Source of the DNA: a virus
Reading direction: 5' to 3' (one strand)
Length of the DNA stretch: 48,689 nt
IMG/VR virus record: IMGVR_UViG_3300011113_000316
Coordinates: 1-48,689 of that record
Made by a program: the position numbers and the translations under genes. Positions 41,614-48,689 of the stretch are shown here, piece by piece (within the stretch, counting starts at the first letter, position 1; every line of letters starts with the position of its first letter). Under the pieces are notes generated by a model, which saw nothing but the letters and a program-made list of their open reading frames with translations, did no database searches and was not told where the DNA came from.

Positions 41614-42852
41614 ATGTATAATTTGACTTTGAGTATGATTGTTAAGAATGAGGCTCCAAATATTCAAACTTGTTTAGAGTCTGTCGCACCGTATATTGAT
41701 TATTATATTATTTGTGATACTGGATCAACCGATAATACTAAAGAGATAATCAAAAACTTTTTTGATTCTAAAGGAATTCCCGGAGAAATCCATGATCAGG
41801 AGTGGGAAGACTTTGGAACAAATAGATCCAAAGCATTGAAATTATGCCACGGAAAAACACAGTGGGCATTGATGATTGATGCTGATGACTTCATTACAGG
41901 TAAATTGCCAGTAGAAAAGTTTGATAAAAATGTAGATGGATACGTTGTTCAAATTAAAAGAGGATCTTTTTCTTGGGCACGAGCACAAATATTCAACTTA
42001 GGTAAAAAACTTTGGTGGTATGAAGAGCCATTGCATGAATATGCAATTTGCGAACAGCCTATGAATATTTTAAAACTTGAGGGAGATTATGCATGGGAAG
42101 TTAGAACAGCAGGATGTCGCTCAAGACAATTTGCAGACGATATAGAAAAGTATAAAAACGATTATGCTGTATTAAAAAAGCATCTTGAAAAAGATCCAAA
42201 TTCACATAGAAAACAATTTTATGCAGCACAATCAGCATTTGATGCCAGAATGTTTGATGTTGCAGAAAAAGAATATTTAAGAAGAATTGAAATGGGTGGG
42301 TGGGATGAAGAAGTTTTCTTCTCTTGGCTTAGAATTGGAATTTGCAGAGAACTTCTTGAAAGGTCATTAACAGAAGTCTCAGATGCATTTATGATGGCAT
42401 ACGAAGTCAAACCAAATAGGGCTGAACCACTATATCATTTATCCTGTATTTATAGAAAACACAATAGAAATAGAAACGCATTTTTGGTAGCATCACATGC
42501 ACTATCAATACCCGTTCCACAAAATGAAATTTTATTTGTTGATCATGGAAATTATAATTGGGGCATTTTAGATGAAATAGCAACTACAGCATTTTATGCT
42601 GGAAGAATCCATATGGGATTAGCAGCATGTGAAAAATTGTTATCAGAGCCCTACTTACCAGATGATCAAAGACAACGGGTTCATTCAAATAGAATGTCTT
42701 ATATGAAAGCCGTTGAACAGATACAAAGTCAATTAAATAATCAACAATTTAATTCACTAAAAATTGTCCAAGAGGCTGCAAAAAAGGTAGAAAATACAAA
42801 AGTTAAGACTACTTTAGACATTGATCCCGAAAAAATTGCTGTAAAACTATAA
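41614..42852 (+). CDS. GT2 glycosyltransferase with TPR-like helical C-terminal half
   Basis: 412 aa. N-terminal GT-A domain: LTLSMIVKNEAPNIQTCLES, DTGSTDNT at 35-42, ALMIDADDF at 85-93. The second half is helical repeats (HRKQFYAAQSAFDARMFDVAEKEYLRR, then EPLYHLSCIYRKHNRNRNAFLVASHAL), like the TPR portions of protein glycosyltransferases of the SunS type. The ATG at 41614 was chosen over 41608 because AAGGA lies 6 nt before it. It stands directly upstream of the late fibre operon, suggesting a fibre or virion protein as acceptor (inference). Confidence 0.72.
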   Translation: MYNLTLSMIVKNEAPNIQTCLESVAPYIDYYIICDTGSTDNTKEIIKNFFDSKGIPGEIHDQEWEDFGTNRSKALKLCHGKTQWALMIDADDFITGKLPVEKFDKNVDGYVVQIKRGSFSWARAQIFNLGKKLWWYEEPLHEYAICEQPMNILKLEGDYAWEVRTAGCRSRQFADDIEKYKNDYAVLKKHLEKDPNSHRKQFYAAQSAFDARMFDVAEKEYLRRIEMGGWDEEVFFSWLRIGICRELLERSLTEVSDAFMMAYEVKPNRAEPLYHLSCIYRKHNRNRNAFLVASHALSIPVPQNEILFVDHGNYNWGILDEIATTAFYAGRIHMGLAACEKLLSEPYLPDDQRQRVHSNRMSYMKAVEQIQSQLNNQQFNSLKIVQEAAKKVENTKVKTTLDIDPEKIAVKL

Positions 42853-42864
42853 GTTAATTTTTAG

Positions 42865-42872
42865 CCTAAATA
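42865..42872 (+). promoter_or_regulatory. Late promoter-like box CCTAAATA for the fibre operon
   Basis: CCTAAATA ends 6 nt before the ATG at 42879. The context TAAATATTTGTAA.ATG resembles that at the late box at 38666. Confidence 0.45.
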
Positions 42873-42878
42873 TTTGTA

Positions 42879-43274
42879 ATGGCTAAAGAGCAGGACATTA
42901 TAGTTGTAAAAGGAGATACTGCCAGATGGTCGTCATTTATATATGACGAAACCACTGGCAGTACTTTTAATTTTACTGATTGTAATATTTACATGCAAGT
43001 TAGAAATGGTTATTATCAATCTCCTTTAGTTGCAGATTATTCAGTTGCAGGTGTGACATACTCTGGAGTAGCAAATATTAATGGTGTAACGGGGGGAATA
43101 TCCGTTTCCAGCAGTGGTTTATTGTCTATGTGTATAGGTTCATCCCAGTCAAACGAATTGTCATTGAATCGTGTATGTAAATATGATGTAAGAGTTCATA
43201 ATAAAAATACTGATGATTATATAACAATATTAAAAGGAAACATACAAGTATTACCTGAAATAACAGATACCTAA
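42879..43274 (+). CDS. Putative fibre-module structural protein (upper-baseplate-like domain)
   Basis: 131 aa. [21 protein letters not shown] at the start, [17 protein letters not shown], and [28 protein letters not shown] at the end are the pattern of short beta-sandwich domains ('i~v~kGDT~~~~~~i.d..G~~~dlt~~~~~~~vr', 'Y~v~~~~~~~~~~l~G~~~v') found in phage baseplate and fibre-attachment proteins. Overlaps the collagen-like gene by 1 nt. The role in fibre attachment is inferred from context. Confidence 0.5.
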   Translation: MAKEQDIIVVKGDTARWSSFIYDETTGSTFNFTDCNIYMQVRNGYYQSPLVADYSVAGVTYSGVANINGVTGGISVSSSGLLSMCIGSSQSNELSLNRVCKYDVRVHNKNTDDYITILKGNIQVLPEITDT

Positions 43275-45403
43275 TGTTTTTTGGAAAGAATAAAAATTCT
43301 CTTAAACTAATAAAGCAACACCCAGAATTGCTGATGGGTGCGACTTATCATATTACAGATCCAACACCGGATGCTAAAAGAGTAAAAATTGGTGCTGGTA
43401 TCACAGAACTTTATGTTCGTAATGATGACGGTGAAGTATATCTCATAGAAGGAAATGCAACAAAAATTAAAGATATGTTCCAAGCAGTATTGCTGTTTGA
43501 GAATATGGAAGGTGAAATCTATAAATTAAAACGGCCTGTTGGATCTTTGTTGCAAAATGTTCTTCTAAAAGAAATAAATGCTCTAACAGCGGATGAAAAA
43601 ATTTATGTTGGAAATGGTATTACTGAGAGATACTTTATAGAAAAGTCCAACAGCAGAGTCATTAAGTTTATAGGTAACTCTACCCAAATAAAGAATCTTG
43701 TAGAAAAAGTAGAACTACCAAAACCAATAGAACCAAAACCAGTTGTAAAAATTATTGAAAAGCCTGTAGTACAATTACAGGAAAAAATAATTATAAAAGA
43801 GACCACGCCAGTTGTTGGAGCGCAAGGTCTTCGTGGCGAGAAAGGTGAGCAAGGTCCGCAAGGTGAACGCGGCCCAATGGGTCCACAGGGTCCAAAGGGT
43901 GAAAGAGGTCTCCAAGGTGAGCGCGGTGAACAGGGCCCACAAGGCCCCAAAGGCGATCACGGTGAACCCGGTTTGCAGGGCATTCGGGGCCCGAAAGGAG
44001 ACAGAGGTGATAAAGGAGATCAAGGAATTGCTGGTCCACAAGGTCCTATGGGCTCTCAAGGTCCTCAAGGACAACAGGGAGAAAAGGGCGAAGATGGAAG
44101 CCCGGGTGAGATTGGTCCGCAAGGTCCAATGGGCCCTAGAGGAGATGAAGGCCCGCAAGGCCCTGAGGGACCACAAGGACCACAAGGATTAAGAGGATTT
44201 AATGGTCTTCAAGGACCTCCGGGACCACAGGGCCCCCAAGGATTGCAAGGACCAGAGGGTCCAGCTGGCGAATCTCCAGTAGTAGAAGCACAATATCCTT
44301 TAAAATTAGAGGATGGAATTCTGTCATTTGATTCGGAACAAGTATCAAAAGTTCTTGATAAATTCAAAAATGATGATATTCAAAAAGCCATAAATCAAAT
44401 GGCTCAAATGACAACTCCTGCTGGCGGTGGAGCAGTTGATGTTGCATTGAACGGCAATAAAATTATTCGCTCAGTAAATACAATGAACTTTATTGGTGAT
44501 AATATTACAATCACCAGAAGAAGAAAAAATGTAGATATTTCAATAGCAGGCGGTTCGGGTGGTTCAGGTGGTGGTACTGGTGGCATTTCCTCGGTAAACG
44601 GTATTTCTGGTGATACTTTTGGAAATGTAAATGTAAAAAGTTTAATCAATGGAACTTCTGTACTTAGTCTTGGAGCAACAGGAAGCGTATTTCTACCCAA
44701 TGGTAGTAGGATTGCTGATGCTTATGGTGATGGTGGTATAAGTCTAGTTGGTCTAGTTGGGGCAACTGGTAACTACGCAGGAATAGTCAGCGGTGATTTG
44801 AATCAATTTGTTGTTTCTACTCCCGATTTCGTTCAAATTGGAACAGACTATACTGGTATTGGTTATAGTTGGAACTTTGATAAGAATGGCGTGTTATCGT
44901 TACCGGGTTATATTACATTTCCAGATGGCAGTACTCAAGGAACTGCTCCTTCAAAGTTCTTTTATAGGGCAACCTCTCCTTCTGGTGTGACTCAAGGTGA
45001 TCGTTGGATGGATTCTGATACTGGTAAGGAATATGTTTACATTAATGATGGAAACAGTACTCAATGGGTGCAACCTACTAGTGGAGGTGCAGTTCCATCT
45101 AATATTTCAATATTAAATACAACATCTGTCACTGGTTCTACTTATTATGCTCTTGCAACGGATTACTACATCGGAGTTAGTTATGCTGGACCAGTTACAA
45201 TAACTCTTCCAACAAACCCAGAAACAGGTCGTGAGATTGTTGTAAAAGATGAATCTGGAAATGCTGGAAACGGAGTCAACAGACAAATTACGATCACCGG
45301 AGCCACCGCATCAGACAAAATTGACAATCAAAGTTCTGCAATAATAAATCTAGACAATGCCGGGTTGCATTTCATTTATAGAAATGGATGGAGAATAATA
45401 TAA
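43274..45403 (+). CDS. Collagen-like fibre protein
   Basis: 709 aa. Residues 1-150: two related beta units ([20 protein letters not shown] and [21 protein letters not shown]). Residues about 182-334: uninterrupted Gly-X-Y repeats rich in GPQ, GPK, GER and GEK, predicted to form a trimeric collagen helix. Then a Ser/Gly-rich middle and a C-terminal beta domain ([24 protein letters not shown] ... IYRNGWRII) seen at the tips of many phage fibres. The triplets here are Pro/Gln/charged rather than Thr-rich, unlike the second collagen-like gene. Stop overlaps the next start (TAATG). Confidence 0.82.
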   Translation: MFFGKNKNSLKLIKQHPELLMGATYHITDPTPDAKRVKIGAGITELYVRNDDGEVYLIEGNATKIKDMFQAVLLFENMEGEIYKLKRPVGSLLQNVLLKEINALTADEKIYVGNGITERYFIEKSNSRVIKFIGNSTQIKNLVEKVELPKPIEPKPVVKIIEKPVVQLQEKIIIKETTPVVGAQGLRGEKGEQGPQGERGPMGPQGPKGERGLQGERGEQGPQGPKGDHGEPGLQGIRGPKGDRGDKGDQGIAGPQGPMGSQGPQGQQGEKGEDGSPGEIGPQGPMGPRGDEGPQGPEGPQGPQGLRGFNGLQGPPGPQGPQGLQGPEGPAGESPVVEAQYPLKLEDGILSFDSEQVSKVLDKFKNDDIQKAINQMAQMTTPAGGGAVDVALNGNKIIRSVNTMNFIGDNITITRRRKNVDISIAGGSGGSGGGTGGISSVNGISGDTFGNVNVKSLINGTSVLSLGATGSVFLPNGSRIADAYGDGGISLVGLVGATGNYAGIVSGDLNQFVVSTPDFVQIGTDYTGIGYSWNFDKNGVLSLPGYITFPDGSTQGTAPSKFFYRATSPSGVTQGDRWMDSDTGKEYVYINDGNSTQWVQPTSGGAVPSNISILNTTSVTGSTYYALATDYYIGVSYAGPVTITLPTNPETGREIVVKDESGNAGNGVNRQITITGATASDKIDNQSSAIINLDNAGLHFIYRNGWRII

Positions 45404-46638
45404 TGTCATACTTATTCAATGATTTAGTAGGTTTCAAGGGAAATGCCGTAGATGCATTTAATCGTCTTAAAGTTAGTAATCCCTTTACATTGTTTGATAG
45501 CCAACAACGATATGTCTTGAGTGATAAGTGGGATTATGTAGGTCTTAGCGGTGGTACATATTCTTTTAATCCTACAGAAAGTACCGTATCGCTTACATCA
45601 GGTCTTACGAATGGTTCAAAGATGTATGTGGAAACAAAGAAAGTATTTCCATACCAACCCGGAAAATCTTTGACGATTGTAGATACATTTGCGATGGCTC
45701 AACCAAAAACTGGTTTACGCCAGAGGGTTGGTTACTTTGGAATAACTGGCGGTGTTACAGCGGCCACACCATATAACGGTGTGTACCTGCAACAAGACGG
45801 CCTGACATTATCAATATGCTTGGCTTCCGCTTCACTTAACACAACTCAAACAATACCACAGTCAAGTTGGAATGCCGACCCATTTGATGGATCTGGACCG
45901 TCTGGAGTAACAATTAATGTAACAAAAGGAAATATTTTTTGGATGGATGTAGAATGGCTTGGTGTCGGTGATGTAAGAACTGGATTTTTTATAGATGGCA
46001 GACCCGTTGTTGCACATACATTTTATAATGCTAATAAAAATTCCACAACTTACATGACAACGGCATGTCTACCTTTACGATATGAAATTGAAAATACTGC
46101 TGGTCAAACAGGCAGCAGCACAATGCGGCAAATTTGTTCTACAATATTGTCCGAAGGCGGATATGAAGGATTTACCAGAAGATACAATATAACTCATAGC
46201 GGAGCCACTTTTGACAATCTGGCACTTACAGGAGTACAATATCCAATAACGGCCATAAGACTAGCTTCAGATAGATTGGACAGCATCATTGTACCATCAA
46301 ATATCAGCGTAGCAGTAGAGCCGGGAATAAACAACAAACCGCAAGTTGTGCAGTACAGAATTTTATTAAATCCGACTTTGACCGGAAATACTTGGACAAC
46401 ACACTACAACGGAAATGTTCAATACAATGTTACCGCCACTGCAGTAACAGGTGGAACTGATATTATTGGTGGTTATATCAGCAGCAGCGGAACTTTGGAT
46501 TTGTCAAGCGTAAATGATTTTAATTTTCAGTTAGGCAGAACACAGTTGGGAGTTAGCGATACCTTTGTACTGACTATGGTTCCTACGGTAGATGATACAA
46601 AGGTTTATGCAGATCTTTCTTGGTTCGAAATCATATAA
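45403..46638 (+). CDS. Putative fibre-associated virion structural protein
   Basis: 411 aa from an ATG overlapping the previous stop, with GGAG upstream (an in-frame ATG 15 nt earlier is less likely). It opens with FKGNAVDAFNRLKVSNPFTLFDSQQRY, a motif I know from structural proteins of marine phages. The body is beta-rich with Gly/Thr repeats (GNIFWMDVEWLGVGDVRTGFFIDGR). The function is unassigned; its position between collagen-like fibres points to a fibre or adhesin component. Confidence 0.6.
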   Translation: MSYLFNDLVGFKGNAVDAFNRLKVSNPFTLFDSQQRYVLSDKWDYVGLSGGTYSFNPTESTVSLTSGLTNGSKMYVETKKVFPYQPGKSLTIVDTFAMAQPKTGLRQRVGYFGITGGVTAATPYNGVYLQQDGLTLSICLASASLNTTQTIPQSSWNADPFDGSGPSGVTINVTKGNIFWMDVEWLGVGDVRTGFFIDGRPVVAHTFYNANKNSTTYMTTACLPLRYEIENTAGQTGSSTMRQICSTILSEGGYEGFTRRYNITHSGATFDNLALTGVQYPITAIRLASDRLDSIIVPSNISVAVEPGINNKPQVVQYRILLNPTLTGNTWTTHYNGNVQYNVTATAVTGGTDIIGGYISSSGTLDLSSVNDFNFQLGRTQLGVSDTFVLTMVPTVDDTKVYADLSWFEII

Positions 46639-46641
46639 ATA
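46634..46641 (+). promoter_or_regulatory. Late promoter box TATAAATA in the fibre module
   Basis: Perfect late consensus spanning the previous stop codon; a CGGAG Shine-Dalgarno and the ATG follow after 18 nt in all. Confidence 0.65.
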
Positions 46642-46659
46642 ATAAGTACGGAGATTATA

Positions 46660-47001
46660 ATGGCACTTCAAAAAGCGTTTACACATACAGCAGGAATCAC
46701 TATGGACTATTGGAGGATTGTAAAGGTTGATACCGATTATAATATCCAAAGTGGAACAATTTTAGTATATGGATATCTGAATCAAGCATCGAGAGATGCT
46801 GGTAATGGTCATCTCGGATACAAGACTGTTCGTTTTAACAACAATGAAAATGCAGAAGTTCCAGCACTTGACAAAGTTTTTGATAACTATTTTGCCATTA
46901 CGAAAATTAATGAAAATGATAAAAATCCAGTAAAGAATGCTTATGAATTTTTAAAATCAATACCAGATGGAGAATTTTTAGGGGCATTAGACGTAATATA
47001 A
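46660..47001 (+). CDS. Small fibre-module protein of unknown function
   Basis: 113 aa, not recognised with confidence. Beta-rich N-terminus ([25 protein letters not shown]) and a helical C-terminal part ending in [18 protein letters not shown]. Similar small proteins accompany fibre genes in T4-like aquatic phages. Starts a late transcript that should also carry the second collagen-like gene. Confidence 0.55.
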   Translation: MALQKAFTHTAGITMDYWRIVKVDTDYNIQSGTILVYGYLNQASRDAGNGHLGYKTVRFNNNENAEVPALDKVFDNYFAITKINENDKNPVKNAYEFLKSIPDGEFLGALDVI

Positions 47002-47005
47002 TAAA

Positions 47006-48689
47006 ATGGCATTAGATTTTCCAACATCACCATCTGTAAATCAGGTCTACACATACAATGGGTATTCGTGGATTTGGGATGGTTTCTCTTGGAATTCATA
47101 TACACCAGCTGTAACTAATCTTGTAAATACAATAAATGGAATTACTGGTGATATTGGTCTAGCCGCCGGTACTAGTATTTCTATAACTCCATCTGGGAAT
47201 ACATTTACAATTGCTTACACTGGTGGTGGCGGTGGTGGTTCTGGAGGAATTGGAAATACGGGAGCCACTGGAGCAACCGGAGCAACTGGTCCTCAAGGTC
47301 CTCAAGGAAATACTGGAGCGACTGGTGCCCAAGGCCCTCAAGGAAACACTGGTGCCACTGGTGCCCAAGGCCCTCAAGGAAACACTGGTGCCACTGGTGC
47401 CCAAGGCCCTCAAGGAAACACTGGTGCAACTGGAGCACAAGGTTTACAAGGAAATACAGGACCGGTCGGAAATTATATTATTTCTCTAAACGGCCTTACT
47501 GGAAGTTTGGGTTTATCTGCAGGATCAAATATTCAAGTATTTTCTTCTGGAAATACTTTAATAGTATCAGCATTAGCATCTGGTGTTAGTGGGTCAATTC
47601 AATATAAAGATTTTAATGGCGGATTTAGTGGATCGCCTTCATTTTTATACGGATCTTATGGACTCACATTAACATTTTTTGATCCAAACGATCCATATAA
47701 TCTTGGAACAAATTTTTCAATATTAACAGCAAACACAACTAGTCCATCTGCAACTGTTGTATTAAAAACTGGTAATACTTATGGAAATCAAGGCAGTGCT
47801 CTCCAAATAGATAGCGGAAATATATCTATAGGAGATCTTTATAATTCTTGGTTAAAGCCTTCCTCTTGGCAAGTATATTTGAGCCCAGAAGAAAATTTTG
47901 CAGGAATTTATACTTCCGGTGGAAATTTTGATTTTGTTACAGCAAACTTTAATGTAGGTGCTTCTCCAAATATTGGTGCGGGACTTCTTGGAACTATAAT
48001 ATTAACATCAAATACGGGTGGTATACAGTTAAACCAAAACAATGCCGGAAATATTGAAATAAATCAATATGGTGTAGATGATATCTACATCAATAAATTC
48101 ACAACAGGAGGGTATCTATCATTAACCAATCCTCAATCAGAACTTAGAATGGGTGATTGGGATGGATGTTGTGATGGAATGTTTGTTAAACTTCATGATT
48201 CATCTTTAGTCCAACCACACTTAGGTAGTTTCAGAGTTGGTGATTGGTATTCTGGAAATGTATTAGAAATAACAAACACTGCAGGAGCATCCGGGTCTTA
48301 TGTATATCTTAGACCTGCCAGCGGTGTGATTGTAGAATCGGGAGCAACCTTCATAGGAAACATAAATGCTCCAAATATTGTAAATTATGTAAATGGACTT
48401 ACGGGGTCATTAAATTTTGTTGGTGGAACAGCCATAGGAATAACCTATTCTGGTAAGACTTTTACTTTTTATTATACGGGATCTGGTATAGTCGGAGCTA
48501 CTGGAGCCACTGGTGCCCAAGGCCCTCAAGGAAACACTGGTGCCACTGGTGCCCAAGGCCCTCAAGGAAACACTGGTGCCACTGGTGCCCAAGGCATCCA
48601 AGGAAACACTGGTGCCACTGGTGCCCAAGGCATCCAAGGAAACACTGGTGCCACTGGTGCAACTGGTGCCCAAGGCATCCAAGGAAACA
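47006..48689 (+). CDS. Thr-rich collagen-like fibre protein, 3' end outside window
   Basis: At least 561 residues with no stop before the right edge. A short N-terminal beta unit ([18 protein letters not shown]) is followed by a [13 protein letters not shown] segment and a first Gly-X-Y block built of [12 protein letters not shown] units. A beta-rich region of about 350 residues follows, then another NGLTGSLNF segment and a second Gly-X-Y block continuing past the end. Thr occupies the Y position in GAT and GNT triplets, as in bacterial collagen-like glycoproteins. The modular order beta-NGxTG-collagen is thus repeated twice. Likely a trimeric receptor-binding or decorating fibre. Confidence 0.8.
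   Translation, partial: MALDFPTSPSVNQVYTYNGYSWIWDGFSWNSYTPAVTNLVNTINGITGDIGLAAGTSISITPSGNTFTIAYTGGGGGGSGGIGNTGATGATGATGPQGPQGNTGATGAQGPQGNTGATGAQGPQGNTGATGAQGPQGNTGATGAQGLQGNTGPVGNYIISLNGLTGSLGLSAGSNIQVFSSGNTLIVSALASGVSGSIQYKDFNGGFSGSPSFLYGSYGLTLTFFDPNDPYNLGTNFSILTANTTSPSATVVLKTGNTYGNQGSALQIDSGNISIGDLYNSWLKPSSWQVYLSPEENFAGIYTSGGNFDFVTANFNVGASPNIGAGLLGTIILTSNTGGIQLNQNNAGNIEINQYGVDDIYINKFTTGGYLSLTNPQSELRMGDWDGCCDGMFVKLHDSSLVQPHLGSFRVGDWYSGNVLEITNTAGASGSYVYLRPASGVIVESGATFIGNINAPNIVNYVNGLTGSLNFVGGTAIGITYSGKTFTFYYTGSGIVGATGATGAQGPQGNTGATGAQGPQGNTGATGAQGIQGNTGATGAQGIQGNTGATGATGAQGIQGN
47315..47458 (+). repeat. 36-bp coding tandem repeats, first block
   Basis: Four 36-bp units encoding [12 protein letters not shown] or close variants; the second and third are identical at DNA level. 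Preceded by one more diverged unit. Confidence 0.9.
48503..48689 (+). repeat. 36-bp coding tandem repeats, second block (continues off window)
   Basis: At least five units of the same 36-bp family. One is identical in DNA to units of the first block 1.1 kb upstream; later units read GIQ in place of GPQ, and one has an extra GAT triplet. Confidence 0.9.

Noticed and set aside
43603-44185. Long antisense and alternative-frame ORFs across the collagen-like region
   Set aside because: They are shadows of the Gly-X-Y repeat; their low-complexity sequences have no start signals or homology signs.
47315-48689. Regular 36-bp repeats resembling a CRISPR-like array
   Set aside because: The units are contiguous, have no spacers and encode Gly-X-Y triplets in one open frame.
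1-48689. tRNA genes, insertion sequences, integrase or attachment sites
   Set aside because: None seen on reading through; the gaps between genes are too short for tRNAs in most places and no recombinase-like protein is present.

Overview
This window is a contiguous piece of a T4-like contractile-tailed phage (Straboviridae/Kyanoviridae-type supergroup). The DNA is strongly A+T-rich. Most genes are packed head to tail on the + strand, with ATGA, TAATG or GTGA stop/start overlaps. The host cannot be named: there are no photosynthesis or other host-diagnostic genes, and I see no tRNA, integrase, insertion sequence or CRISPR array. The overall look is that of aquatic 'far' T4 relatives with a simplified tail.

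Layout. (1) 1-7.6 kb: baseplate and tail-tube-end genes. A tail-tube-initiator-like fragment and gp4 lie on the - strand. gp48, gp53, a hub apparently split into two genes, gp25, gp6, a tail-protein-I-like wedge protein and a Cys-rich protein lie on the + strand. (2) 7.6-20.3 kb: neck (gp13, gp14, gp15), terminase (gp16, gp17), sheath gp18, two gp19-like tubes, portal gp20, prohead core proteins, protease gp21, scaffold gp22 and major capsid protein gp23, closed by the only strong intrinsic terminator. (3) 20.4-23.6 kb: another tube-like structural gene, then a - strand island with an LSm-like acidic protein, UvsW helicase and UvsY. (4) 23.7-35.3 kb: an accessory island of 15 sugar genes. It holds glycosyltransferases (GT25, GT11, GT11-like, GT17, GT2, GT2), a heptose-activation set (GmhA-like isomerase, GHMP kinase, HAD phosphatase fused to a nucleotidyltransferase), a 4,6-dehydratase/aminotransferase/acetyltransferase set for an N-acylated amino-deoxysugar, an epimerase and two methyltransferases. 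(5) 35.3-41.6 kb: the conserved T4 replication and late-transcription block gp55-gp47-gp46-gp45-gp44-gp62-regA, interrupted by a small late virion-type gene and a 50-aa basic ORF. (6) 41.6-48.7 kb: a GT2 glycosyltransferase with a helical C-terminal half, then a fibre module with two collagen-like proteins. The second has Thr-rich Gly-X-Y repeats and runs off the right edge.

How the parts fit. gp55 with the gp45 clamp (loaded by gp44/gp62) should read T4-type late promoters, and boxes of the form NATAAATA/NCTAAATA stand before many structural genes. In a striking subset the box ends only 4-8 nt before the start codon with no Shine-Dalgarno, which predicts leaderless late mRNAs. Two sigma70-like promoters before uvsY and the 50-aa ORF have the same spacing. 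The most interesting biology is the sugar island. It encodes parts of two nucleotide-sugar pathways and many transferases, and the same phage makes Thr-rich collagen-like fibres with a GT2 gene immediately before the fibre operon. A phage-encoded virion (fibre) glycosylation system is a reasonable hypothesis; remodelling of host surface glycans is the main alternative.
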